Source of the DNA: Corynebacterium sp. NML130628
GTDB lineage: Bacteria; Actinomycetota; Actinomycetes; Mycobacteriales; Mycobacteriaceae
Assembly (NCBI RefSeq): GCF_001875665.1
Contig: NZ_MLAL01000011.1
Coordinates: forward strand, 1 to 64,000
Direction: 5' to 3'
Length of the DNA: 64,000 bases
Shown one piece after another: positions 44,228-52,040 of the stretch (position 1 is the first letter of the stretch; each line of letters begins with the position of its first letter). The position numbers were made by a program, and so were the translations under genes. Below the pieces are notes generated by a model. The model was not told where the DNA came from and searched no databases. It saw only the letters and a list, made by a program, of their open reading frames with translations.

Positions 44228-45382
44228 TTGTACAAGAAGATACTGCTGTCGGTTGGCACTGCGGTGGCGCTGACGCTCACAGGCTGCTCGAGCCCCGCGG
44301 AAGATACAGCCGCACCGACGACAACCGCCAGCGACGCCACCATCACCGTGACGGACAACATGGGCCGCGAAGTTACCATCCCTGAACAGGTCAATAGCGT
44401 CGTCGCGGTCGGGTCTATGGGGCCGCGCATCGCCGCCTACATGGACCTGGTGGACATGCTCGTCGGCTCGGAACAGACCGACCAATCCGGCCCACGCGCG
44501 ACATACGACTACAGCAACGTGTACGCGGACAAGCTGGGACAGCTGCCCGTCATCGGCAAGGGCGGTGGCTCCGGCGAAAACAACGCCTTCCCGGAAGAGA
44601 TTCTCACCGCGAACCCCGACGTCATCCTCGCCGGCTTCAACGCAGAAGCCGCTGACGAACTGCAAAAACAAACCGGCATTCCCGTCGTCAGCATCCGCTA
44701 CCTCTCTAAGGGATTTATTGACGACGACTTCGCCACCACCCTCGAAATGGTCGGCAAAGTGACCGGCAAGGAAGACCGCGCCAAGGAAATCAACGACTAC
44801 ATCGCCACCGCGAAGAAAGACCTCAAGGACCGCGTCGCGGGCGTCGCAGAAGAAGACAAACAGAAGGTATACACAGGTGCCGTCACCTTCAACGGCGCAC
44901 ACGGGTTCGCCTACACCTACGTGGACTTCCCAGCATTCGACGCGATCGCCGCCCACAACGTCGCTGACGTGCTGAAAGAAACGCAGACGTTCGAAAACGG
45001 CCGTAACGGCACCGAAGTCGACTGGGAAGCCATCCCCGAGTGGGACCCCGACGTCATCTTCCTCGACCCAGGCAACCTTGACCTGGTCCGCGACGAATAC
45101 AAACTGCGCCCCGACTACTTCAACGGGCTACGCGCCGTCCAAAACGGCCAGGTGTACACAATGCCGGCAACCAACGCAGCCGGGCCGAACATCACCTACC
45201 TGCTGATCAACGCCTACCACGCCGGAAAGGTGCTCTACCCCGAGCAATTCGCAGACATCGACCTTGAAAAGAAGGCCGAAGAAATCATGCAGGTCATGCT
45301 GGGCAAGAGCTTCTTGGACGAAATGAAAGCCGGTGGTCTGTACTACGGAAAGATCGACCTCAGTGACCAAACCAACGGCTAA
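44228..45382 (+). CDS. Iron-siderophore ABC transporter, binding lipoprotein
   Basis: 384 residues from a TTG at 44228, fixed by AAGGAG six bases upstream and by the signal peptide starting there; the open frame before it is the previous gene. Lipobox LTGC with C20, Thr/Ala-rich linker, then a FecB/TroA-type domain: ITVTDNMGREVTIPEQVNSV, NPDVILAGFNAEAADELQKQ, EWDPDVIFLDPGN. Captures ferric siderophore or heme-type ligand outside the membrane. The permease start overlaps its last 20 bases. Confidence 0.88.
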   Translation: MYKKILLSVGTAVALTLTGCSSPAEDTAAPTTTASDATITVTDNMGREVTIPEQVNSVVAVGSMGPRIAAYMDLVDMLVGSEQTDQSGPRATYDYSNVYADKLGQLPVIGKGGGSGENNAFPEEILTANPDVILAGFNAEAADELQKQTGIPVVSIRYLSKGFIDDDFATTLEMVGKVTGKEDRAKEINDYIATAKKDLKDRVAGVAEEDKQKVYTGAVTFNGAHGFAYTYVDFPAFDAIAAHNVADVLKETQTFENGRNGTEVDWEAIPEWDPDVIFLDPGNLDLVRDEYKLRPDYFNGLRAVQNGQVYTMPATNAAGPNITYLLINAYHAGKVLYPEQFADIDLEKKAEEIMQVMLGKSFLDEMKAGGLYYGKIDLSDQTNG

Positions 45383-46454
45383 ACCACAAGGCACCGCCAG
45401 CACCGCCGACTACCACCGGCACACACTGCGCAAATACGCAGTCCTGCTGGCGGCGTTCCTGTTGCTCTGCCTCTGCTTCCTTGGCTCGCTCAAGGCCGGG
45501 TCAGCAGAGATGGGGATGGGCGACGTCCTGCGGGCACTCCTGCATCCAAGCGAGGAGCGCGACTCACTCATCGTATGGAACATCCGCTTGCCCCGAGCAT
45601 GCATCGCAGTCACCGTAGGAATGTGCCTAGCCATGTGTGGTGCGATCATGCAAAACGTGCTGCGCAACCCCCTCGCCTCATCTTCAACACTCGGGGTGTC
45701 CCAAGGCGCGGCGTTTGGTGCGGCAGTTGCCATCGTCTACTTCGGTGCTGGCGCCCAGGTCAACAACGTCAGCGGCGACGCCGCCGTCAGCATTAGCAAC
45801 CCCGCCCTCGTGACAGCATTCGCGTTCCTCGGAGGCATGGGCACCACCCTTGTAATCATGTTCATTTCGCGAGCACTCAATGCTGGCCCCGCGGTACTCG
45901 TCCTCGCAGGCGTGGCGCTGAGTGCAATGTTCAGCGCGGGTACATCGCTCGTCCAATACTTCGCTGACGACATCAAAGTCGCCTCAGTCGTCTACTGGAC
46001 CTTCGGCTCCCTCGGCCGCGCAAGCTGGACACAAATCTTCTTCACCGCAGGCATCGCCGCCGCAGCATTCGCCTACTTCATGTACAACCGCTGGAACTAC
46101 AACGCCTTCGAGGCCGGTACCGACGCCGCCAAAAGCCTCGGCGTACCCGTCGCAGTGCTCGTACCCATCAGCCTGCTTGTCTGCGCCCTGATCTCCGCCG
46201 TCTCCGTCGCCTTCGTGGGCGTCATCAGCTTCATCGGGCTCGTCGCCTCACACATCATGCGACGCCTCCTCGGCAACGACATGCGCTTCCTCCTCCCAGG
46301 CACCGCCCTCTGCGGCGCCACCCTTCTCCTACTTGCTGACATCGCTGCCCGCACCATCATCAGCCCAGTCGTGCTCCCCATCGGCGCAGTAACCTCCATC
46401 GTCGGCGCGCCCATCTTCCTCTTCCTCCTACTCAAACGGAGAGTCCACGCATGA
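45363..46454 (+). CDS. Iron-siderophore ABC transporter, FecCD-type permease
   Basis: 363 residues from the GTG at 45363 (GGAAAGA upstream), overlapping the binding protein. About ten helices with family landmarks: IVWNIRLPRACIAVTVGMCL, GAIMQNVLRNPLASSSTLGV and VGVISFIGLVASHIMRRLLG. It forms the membrane channel, probably as a homodimer since there is only one permease gene. Its stop overlaps the ATPase start (ATGA). Confidence 0.9.
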   Translation: MTKPTAKPQGTASTADYHRHTLRKYAVLLAAFLLLCLCFLGSLKAGSAEMGMGDVLRALLHPSEERDSLIVWNIRLPRACIAVTVGMCLAMCGAIMQNVLRNPLASSSTLGVSQGAAFGAAVAIVYFGAGAQVNNVSGDAAVSISNPALVTAFAFLGGMGTTLVIMFISRALNAGPAVLVLAGVALSAMFSAGTSLVQYFADDIKVASVVYWTFGSLGRASWTQIFFTAGIAAAAFAYFMYNRWNYNAFEAGTDAAKSLGVPVAVLVPISLLVCALISAVSVAFVGVISFIGLVASHIMRRLLGNDMRFLLPGTALCGATLLLLADIAARTIISPVVLPIGAVTSIVGAPIFLFLLLKRRVHA

Positions 46455-47224
46455 AGCCACACAGCGCACCCATGATTACATGCAACAACCTCCACTTCTC
46501 GTACGGCACCAACCACGTCCTACGCGGAGTCAGCTTCGACGTCGCGCGCGGCGAATGCATGGCCGTCCTCGGACGCAACGGAGAAGGCAAGTCCACCCTC
46601 GTCAAAAACCTCATCAAACTCCTCACTCCACACACCGGAGAAATCACCCTCAACGGAACCCCCACCACCGCGCTCAACAGGCAAGACATGGCAAAACTTG
46701 CTGCCTACGTAGCTCAACACTCCGAAGCCACCCAAATGACCGCCTTCGACTACGTCCTCCTCGGCAGAAAACCACACATCCAATGGGCAGTCGGCGAATC
46801 AGACCTCCAAATGTGCGCCGACATGCTGGAACTCGTCGGAATGGCAGACAAACAACTCCATGACATCAGCACCCTCTCCGGAGGTGAGCGTCAAAAAGTT
46901 ATACTCGCACGCGCGCTCGTTCAAGAACCATCAATCCTCATTCTCGACGAACCAACCAGCAACCTTGACCCCCGCAACCAATACGAAATGCTCGGACTCG
47001 TCCGCCAACTCGCAGTTGAGCGCGACATCGCCGTCATCGCCGTACTCCACGACCTCAACGTAGCACTACGCCACTGCGACCAATTTCTCTTTCTTCACGA
47101 CGGCACCAGCTACGCCAACATCAGCCGCGACGAAGTCACCGCCGACATCATCTCGCACGTCTACGAAGTCACCGCCGACATCATCGAACACAACGGCCAC
47201 AAACTCGTCGCAATCGACGTCTAA
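46451..47224 (+). CDS. Iron-siderophore ABC transporter, ATPase
   Basis: 257 residues. Walker A GRNGEGKSTL, Q-loop AAYVAQHSEATQM, signature TLSGGERQKVILARAL, Walker B SILILDEPTSNLD and the H-loop AVLHDLN. FepC/FecE type. Starts inside the permease stop (ATGA overlap), completing a three-gene operon. Confidence 0.93.
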   Translation: MKPHSAPMITCNNLHFSYGTNHVLRGVSFDVARGECMAVLGRNGEGKSTLVKNLIKLLTPHTGEITLNGTPTTALNRQDMAKLAAYVAQHSEATQMTAFDYVLLGRKPHIQWAVGESDLQMCADMLELVGMADKQLHDISTLSGGERQKVILARALVQEPSILILDEPTSNLDPRNQYEMLGLVRQLAVERDIAVIAVLHDLNVALRHCDQFLFLHDGTSYANISRDEVTADIISHVYEVTADIIEHNGHKLVAIDV

Positions 47225-47261
47225 CCAGCATGCTACCACGGCACCGACGAGCGCACCGAGA

Positions 47262-47281
47262 CTTCCCAGTGCTTCGGGAAG
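47262..47281 (+). terminator. Weak hairpin after the iron importer
   Basis: CTTCCC-AGTGCTTC-GGGAAG, six-base arms, 38 bases after the ATPase stop. No T-run. The larger palindrome at 47324-47357 is the more likely end signal. Confidence 0.3.
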
Positions 47282-47323
47282 GCGTAACGGTGGCGGGGGT
47301 GATGGAAAGCGGAGTCAGAAAAA

Positions 47324-47357
47324 TGTGAACAGATTTGCATGTGCAAATCTGTTCACA
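47324..47357. terminator. 34 bp palindrome (two family A cores head to head) between convergent genes
   Basis: TGTGAACAGATTTGCA (47324-47339), TG, TGCAAATCTGTTCACA (47342-47357): perfect 16-base arms. Each arm is the family A core in opposite direction. It stands between the convergent iron importer and ddh, where a two-way terminator is expected; A/T-rich flanks (AAAAA before, AAATT after) support this. Confidence 0.6.
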
Positions 47358-47403
47358 AATTCTCTAAGCGGGTTTTGCGACACCTTCTACCCCAGCGTCG
47401 GGG

Positions 47404-48360
47404 TTAGACGTAGCGGGCGATCAGGTCGTCGAGGGCGATCGGGGACAGCAAGTACGGCGGAACCTCCAGCACCGTGTAGGCGCCAGACTCGCCTTCTTCC
47501 GCGAGGCGGGCAGCCGCGCGCGCGTACGCGACGGCGACGGCGCCGGTGAAGTCGGGGTTGCTGGAAAGTTCCAGGGTGTACTCGACAAGCTGGTGGTTCT
47601 CGCCCATGCCACCGGTGGTGATCACGTGGCCGCCGTGCGGCATGCCGGAATGTTCGCGGGCGAAGGTGGCGTCGTCAATAAAGTGGACCTCCACCTCGTA
47701 GCCGACGAAATAGTCAGGCATCGTGCGGATCGTGTGCTCGATGGCGGCGGTGTCGGCACCATCCTCGGGCACGATGTAGACGACGCGCTTGTGGGCGGAC
47801 TTGCCGTCGAGACCCTCGGACTCGCCGCGACGCGCGCGATCCAACGCATCCGGCGCAGGGATCGTGTACTGCACACCCTTCGCGACGCCCTCAATCCTGC
47901 GCACCGCATCCGAATGCCCCTGCGACAGACCCGGGCCCCAGAACGTGTGCTGCTCCGCGTTCGGCAAGATTGCCTCAGCCATCGCGCGGTTCAAGGAGAA
48001 CATGCCAGGGTCCCAACCAGTGGAAACGATGGACACCGTGTTGTGCTCGCGGGCGACCTCATCCATTGCCTTGCGGTGGCGTGGGATGTCGCGGTGGTTG
48101 TCGTACGTGTCCACGGTAGGCACATACTTCGCGAACTCCGGCGCCTGCTCCGGAATATCCGTCGCAGAACCCAGGCACAGAATCGCGACGTCGATTTCGT
48201 CCTTGTACTGCGCAAACTCCGCAACCGGCAACAAGCGAGTGTCCGTGTCCAACTTGCAACGACGCGAAAAGATCGCCGACAGCTCCATATCCGGCTGCAG
48301 CTTCACCAGCTGCTCCACGCTCTTGCCCAAGTTTCCATAGCCGACAATGCCAACACGCAT
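47404..48360 (-). CDS. ddh: meso-Diaminopimelate D-dehydrogenase
   Basis: 318 residues from the ATG at 48360 (GGGAGGC upstream). N-terminal Rossmann motif RVGIVGYGNLGKSVEQL, then substrate-domain landmarks STGWDPGMFSLNR, TFWGPGLSQGHSDAVRR and MPHGGHVITTGGMGENHQ. One-step reductive amination to meso-diaminopimelate for lysine and cell wall; the enzyme is a hallmark of Corynebacterium. Confidence 0.95.
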   Translation of the reverse strand: MRVGIVGYGNLGKSVEQLVKLQPDMELSAIFSRRCKLDTDTRLLPVAEFAQYKDEIDVAILCLGSATDIPEQAPEFAKYVPTVDTYDNHRDIPRHRKAMDEVAREHNTVSIVSTGWDPGMFSLNRAMAEAILPNAEQHTFWGPGLSQGHSDAVRRIEGVAKGVQYTIPAPDALDRARRGESEGLDGKSAHKRVVYIVPEDGADTAAIEHTIRTMPDYFVGYEVEVHFIDDATFAREHSGMPHGGHVITTGGMGENHQLVEYTLELSSNPDFTGAVAVAYARAAARLAEEGESGAYTVLEVPPYLLSPIALDDLIARYV

Positions 48361-48534
48361 ACTGCGCCTCCCTTTCCTCATGGCCCTTTGGGCTCGTGGC
48401 TTTTGGGCTGTTTTGCCCTTAAATTACGGGGCTACTTTACTCGCATATCGGGTGTGAGGGAATGCGCTGGGCAGGTTGGTGGCTGGTTTGTGGGGTGTTG
48501 GTGGCTTGCTGGTGGCTTGGTCACAGGGAGCGAG

Positions 48535-48735
48535 TGACAAAGGACGCAATTTCGGTTTTGGCAGCGGGCATTTTCCCAGGTCGCTAATTTTCGGGTGCGT
48601 CCTTTGTCACTGGTTCCGCTGGCGAAAGGGTTTCTGGCAGTTCGCTGTGCACCAAAACCCGGGTTTTTTGGCGGGGCTGAAGACCAAAAGGCCAGGTCGC
48701 TGATTGTGCCTGGTGGAATTTGGTGCGCACCCCGG
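48535..48735. repeat. Family B repeat, copy B6, left of the AlbA_2 gene
   Basis: GAGTGACAAAGGACGCAATT, TTTTCCCAGGTCGC, the inverse TGCGTCCTTTGTCACTG, GTGCACCAAAACC, CCAGGTCGCTGATT and the closing GGAATTTGGTGCGC. Same orientation as copy B7 at 50785. Confidence 0.8.
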
Positions 48736-48750
48736 CGGTGAAAGATATGA

Positions 48751-48878
48751 AAAGAGATAGAAAGATATAGAAACAATTCGCTGAACTGCGCGAATGCTCG
48801 GAAATGTCGCTTCTTAGCGCCTGATATCTTTCGGATATCTTTCAAAACCCAAAACTAGGCTCAGAAAGAATTACCTGG
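48751..48878. repeat. Direct repeat DR1 left of the AlbA_2 gene
   Basis: Starts AGAGATAGAAAGATATAG, includes GAAACAATTCGCTGA, GCGAATGCTCGGAAATG and TGATATCTTTCGGATATCTTT, and ends near AAAGAATTACCTGGG. It matches 50631-50760 in order; the first 90 bases differ at about ten positions by eye. It covers the region just upstream of the AlbA_2 gene. Confidence 0.85.
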
Positions 48879-48897
48879 GGAATGTACAATCTTTCGC

Positions 48898-50631
48898 ATG
48901 GTCACGGAATCGGCTTGGGACGCTCTCCCCTCGTATGTTCGTTTAGCGCTTGAGGCGATTCATGATGGGGCGACGGCGGACTCGCAAGAGTCGCTGATTT
49001 TGGAATTCAAGGAGGATCCCACTGTTCGTGAGGGGAAGAGTGCGAGGGCGAAGCTCGTCGAAAAGCTGCTGAATGAGGCGATTTGCATGGCCAACAGTGA
49101 GGCGGCGACGGGGCATATCATTGTCGGCGTTGCGGATCGGACTGCTGGCGCGGACGCGTTCACTGGCACGGAGTTGAGTGAGGAGGACATTGCCCGCAGG
49201 ATCTTCAACGGCACTAAGCCGAACATGAATGTGCAGGTCACAGCGGTGCATGCGTGGGGCGTGCGGCTCGTGGTGATTCATGTGCCGGAAGCGCGTGCGC
49301 TGTACACGCGGGGCGACGGGGCGGCGAAAAGGCGGACGGCGGACTCGCAATTCTCCTGCCAACCGATGACGGAGGAGCTACGCCGGGCGATTGATTCGGC
49401 ACGGCGAGACACTGACTATTCGAACGACCCGGCCGACATTACCGTCGATGACCTGCAGCTTCCCGTAATTGAGGAGGCGCGGCGGATGCTGCGGGAGCAT
49501 CGGCGGTCGCGGGGCTCGGATGCGGCGGTCCCGCAGACCACCACTGGTCTACTTCGGGAACTCGGACTCATGCGCGACGACGGCCAACTCAAGCGTGCCG
49601 CCGAAATCCTCCTTGCCCAACCAAACCCGACAGACGTGGTGGTCCGTCACCTGTGGCGCAGCATCCCAGGGCAAGAACCGCAGGCCACGCTGATTTCAGA
49701 CCCTCTGCTGCTGGCGTTGCCACGCCTGCGACGCCTGATTGCGGAAAATGGTGACCGCGAGATTGAACGGGTGCAATTCGATGACGGTGAGGAAATCGCC
49801 ATCAGTCGGTTCCCATCACAAGCAGTCGACGAGGCAGTCTCGAACGCGTTCATTCATCGCGACTGGCGCCTGCCCGGCCCGGTAGTAGTCGAGCAAACGA
49901 ACCGCACGCTCAAGATCACTTCTCCGGGACCTCTCCCACCAGGAGTAACGGTTGATACATTATTATCGACGCCATCAGTCCCACGGAACAATCGACTCAT
50001 GGCGGCGATGCGCACCCTCGGCCTCGCAGAGGAAAGCTCCCGCGGCTTCGACCGCATGTGGGCCACCATGATTCGCACCGGACGCAATGCCCCGGAAGTA
50101 ACAGCCACCGAGGCAAACGTGCAGGTAGTGCTGGCAGCGCAGCGGCCAGATACCAACTTCATCAAAGGTTTGCGGAAGCTCTCGGAGCGTTTCGGTGAAG
50201 AGGTTGTCGATAGCGTTGCGGCGCTGATCGTGCTCTGGCACCTGAACTCCGCGCCGCTGGTCACGGCGACAACGGCTACGCAGAAAACTCAGCTCAGCTC
50301 CCTCGAGGTACACGAGCTTATGGACGACCTCGTCGCCCGCAACCTTCTCGATCCCGTCACCGACGCCGACGAGTGGACCCTCAGCAGCGAAGCACGGAAA
50401 CTCCTCAACCTGGGACAACCCGGCGACCTCGCCACCGTGAGCGTCCAAGAATGGATCGAAGCCAAACTTCACGACGGCGCCGCACTCCAATCCGCCGATA
50501 TTGCCGACCAGACCGGCGTCAGTGTCGCCGAAGCAGGCCGGATTCTTCGACACTTGCGCAGTCTGGGGCGCGCGAAGATCGACCCGGATGGCCCTCCGCG
50601 GGGTCGTGGCACCCGTTGGATCCAGGCGTAG
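48898..50631 (+). CDS. AlbA_2 (Schlafen-type) / RecG-like ATP-binding regulator
   Basis: 577 residues. The ATG at 48898 stands eight bases after TACAAT, probably leaderless. N-terminal AlbA_2 domain (ESLILEFKEDPT..., LLNEAICMANSEAATGHIIVGV), a middle part with a GHKL/HATPase_c_4-like fold (QAVDEAVSNAFIHRDWRLPG, EESSRGFDRMWATM), then winged helices (TQKTQLSSLEVHELMDDLVA and QTGVSVAEAGRILRHLRSLG). Related proteins are annotated as ATP-binding or RecG-like transcriptional regulators and often occur in defence islands. Bracketed by DR1/DR2 and by B6/B7. Confidence 0.72.
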   Translation: MVTESAWDALPSYVRLALEAIHDGATADSQESLILEFKEDPTVREGKSARAKLVEKLLNEAICMANSEAATGHIIVGVADRTAGADAFTGTELSEEDIARRIFNGTKPNMNVQVTAVHAWGVRLVVIHVPEARALYTRGDGAAKRRTADSQFSCQPMTEELRRAIDSARRDTDYSNDPADITVDDLQLPVIEEARRMLREHRRSRGSDAAVPQTTTGLLRELGLMRDDGQLKRAAEILLAQPNPTDVVVRHLWRSIPGQEPQATLISDPLLLALPRLRRLIAENGDREIERVQFDDGEEIAISRFPSQAVDEAVSNAFIHRDWRLPGPVVVEQTNRTLKITSPGPLPPGVTVDTLLSTPSVPRNNRLMAAMRTLGLAEESSRGFDRMWATMIRTGRNAPEVTATEANVQVVLAAQRPDTNFIKGLRKLSERFGEEVVDSVAALIVLWHLNSAPLVTATTATQKTQLSSLEVHELMDDLVARNLLDPVTDADEWTLSSEARKLLNLGQPGDLATVSVQEWIEAKLHDGAALQSADIADQTGVSVAEAGRILRHLRSLGRAKIDPDGPPRGRGTRWIQA

Positions 50632-50760
50632 AAAGAGATAGACAGATATCGAAACAATTCGCTGACCTGTGCGAATGCCCGGAAATGGCGTTTCTCAGCG
50701 CGTGATATCTTTCCGATATCTTTTGCGTGCGGAAATCTGCGCTAAAAAGAATTAACTGGG
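50631..50760. repeat. Direct repeat DR2 right of the AlbA_2 gene
   Basis: Begins at the stop codon of the AlbA_2 gene: AGAGATAGACAGATATC, GAAACAATTCGCTGA, GCGAATGCCCGGAAATG, TGATATCTTTCCGATATCTTT, AAAAAGAATTAACTGGG. Same orientation as DR1. It looks like a second copy of the gene's own upstream region with no gene behind it. Confidence 0.85.
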
Positions 50761-50784
50761 CTTTTGTGTACTGAGGCGGAGGAG

Positions 50785-50960
50785 CGAGTGACAAAGGACG
50801 CAACCGACTTTTCGCGACCTGGGCTTATGCCGTAGTCCGTCGGTGGGATTGCGTCCTTTGTCACTCGGCTGGACTGGGATGACACCAGATTCACTGTTTT
50901 CGGGAAGGCACCAAGGCGTTTCCCCAGGTCACGCACGCCGCGCGAGGGAATGTGGTGCAC
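50785..50960. repeat. Family B repeat, copy B7, right of the AlbA_2 gene
   Basis: The cleanest copy: GAGTGACAAAGGACGCAA and its exact inverse TTGCGTCCTTTGTCACTC (18-base arms), separated by ACTTTTCGCGACCTGGGC and a short stretch, then CACCAGATTCACTGTTTTCG, GTTTCCCCAGGTC and GGGAATGTGGTGCAC. Confidence 0.85.
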
Positions 50961-50981
50961 AGGCACCCACCATGCCCGCTA

Positions 50982-51563
50982 TCACAAAACGGATTCAACA
51001 ACCGTTGCGAAATTCGGGCAGCCCGAGCGCTCTAGCATTACGGCAGTTATCGGCCGGTCCGCCGCTTTGACGCCCTTCACCTTCTCCCAATAAGCCTCGT
51101 TTTCCTGCGCTACCCTCTTACAAAGCCCTGGGAACGCCTCAAAAATGTGGCAAAAGAAATCATCCGGAGTCAGCACGTCAAACAGAAACTGCTGTGAGTC
51201 GACATAGTCAACGAGTCCCCTGTCGCTGGTGACGATGTACTGGACGTTGCCAGCCACGGCAGCGCTGAGAACGTGATGATCATGAGTGTCCGCGTACCCA
51301 TAATTACCAACAGCAAAACCGGAGATTTCCCATTCCGCCAACGCGCCTCGAATTCGCTTGAACCGTTTTGAAATAGCACCCTCGGGAGCGTGTGGGTTAT
51401 TTCTGCGCAAATGATACTGAGCTTCGGCGATAATATCCTCGGTCCACGCTGGAAAGAATGGTGGCTCCACATCTTTATCAGAGCCCAGGAAGAGAAGGAA
51501 GCACCAGTCGGTGAGAGTGCGCGAGTACCAGACGTTAGCGTCAAAAAGGACTGGAATACTCAC
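50982..51563 (-). CDS. PIN-domain toxin
   Basis: 193 residues, GTG start overlapping the antitoxin stop by four bases (GTGA). PIN RNase features: the N-terminal VLFDANVWYSRT with D8, an acidic site in DTHDHHVLSAAV, and IVTSDRGLVDY. The usual PIN fold is about 130 residues; here a C-terminal helical part is added (residues 130-193, DFFCHIFEAFPGLCKRV...). Cleaves RNA when free of antitoxin. Lower GC than core genes. Confidence 0.82.
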   Translation of the reverse strand: MSIPVLFDANVWYSRTLTDWCFLLFLGSDKDVEPPFFPAWTEDIIAEAQYHLRRNNPHAPEGAISKRFKRIRGALAEWEISGFAVGNYGYADTHDHHVLSAAVAGNVQYIVTSDRGLVDYVDSQQFLFDVLTPDDFFCHIFEAFPGLCKRVAQENEAYWEKVKGVKAADRPITAVMLERSGCPNFATVVESVL

Positions 51564-51970
51564 AGGCCTTCGATTTCATTATCGAGCTCTCGAATCGCAT
51601 CGAACTCGTGGCGTGCGCGCGCACGGCACCGCTGCAAGTATGCGACGACGTCTTCCCTACGAAGCCGCGTGTGCGACCCGACTTTGAAGTAATCGATTTC
51701 GCCTTCTCGAATCCGTTTCATCAGAGTCGGCCGAGAGATCCCGAGATACTCAGCGGCCTCAGTGGTGGTAAGCACCTCGGAAGGTCGGGAGACTGAGACG
51801 TTCTCTCCGCGCGCAACCCTGGCCAAGATGGACTCGATAAATGAGGCTAATGCAGGTGGAAACGTACCGCGCACGGCATCATGAAAGGTCTCGGGGTTAG
51901 CCACGACTTGGCTGGCCTGCTGCTCGACAGCTTGGGTGACCTCAATTGCGGGATTAGTTTTCGTTGTCAC
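51560..51970 (-). CDS. Antitoxin with MerR/excisionase-type helix-turn-helix
   Basis: 136 residues, GTG start with GGAGGTG seven bases upstream. The centre holds the HTH_17 domain: LTTTEAAEYLGISRPTLMKRI followed by YFKVGSHTRLRREDVVAYLQ. First gene of the toxin-antitoxin pair; expected to repress its own promoter, which contains a palindrome, and to neutralise the PIN toxin through its ends. Confidence 0.82.
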   Translation of the reverse strand: MTTKTNPAIEVTQAVEQQASQVVANPETFHDAVRGTFPPALASFIESILARVARGENVSVSRPSEVLTTTEAAEYLGISRPTLMKRIREGEIDYFKVGSHTRLRREDVVAYLQRCRARARHEFDAIRELDNEIEGL

Positions 51971-51991
51971 AGTGTTTCACCTCCAGGGAAT

Positions 51992-52009
51992 TTACACTTA
52001 TAACTGTAA
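51992..52009. promoter_or_regulatory. Candidate operator of the PIN toxin-antitoxin pair
   Basis: TTACACTTATAACTGTAA: TTACA / TGTAA arms around an AT-rich centre that also contains a TATAAG -10-like element on the minus strand. It ends 22 bases before the antitoxin start. Confidence 0.5.
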
Positions 52010-52040
52010 CCTCCGTGCCATAAACGTGCAACCCTCCGGA

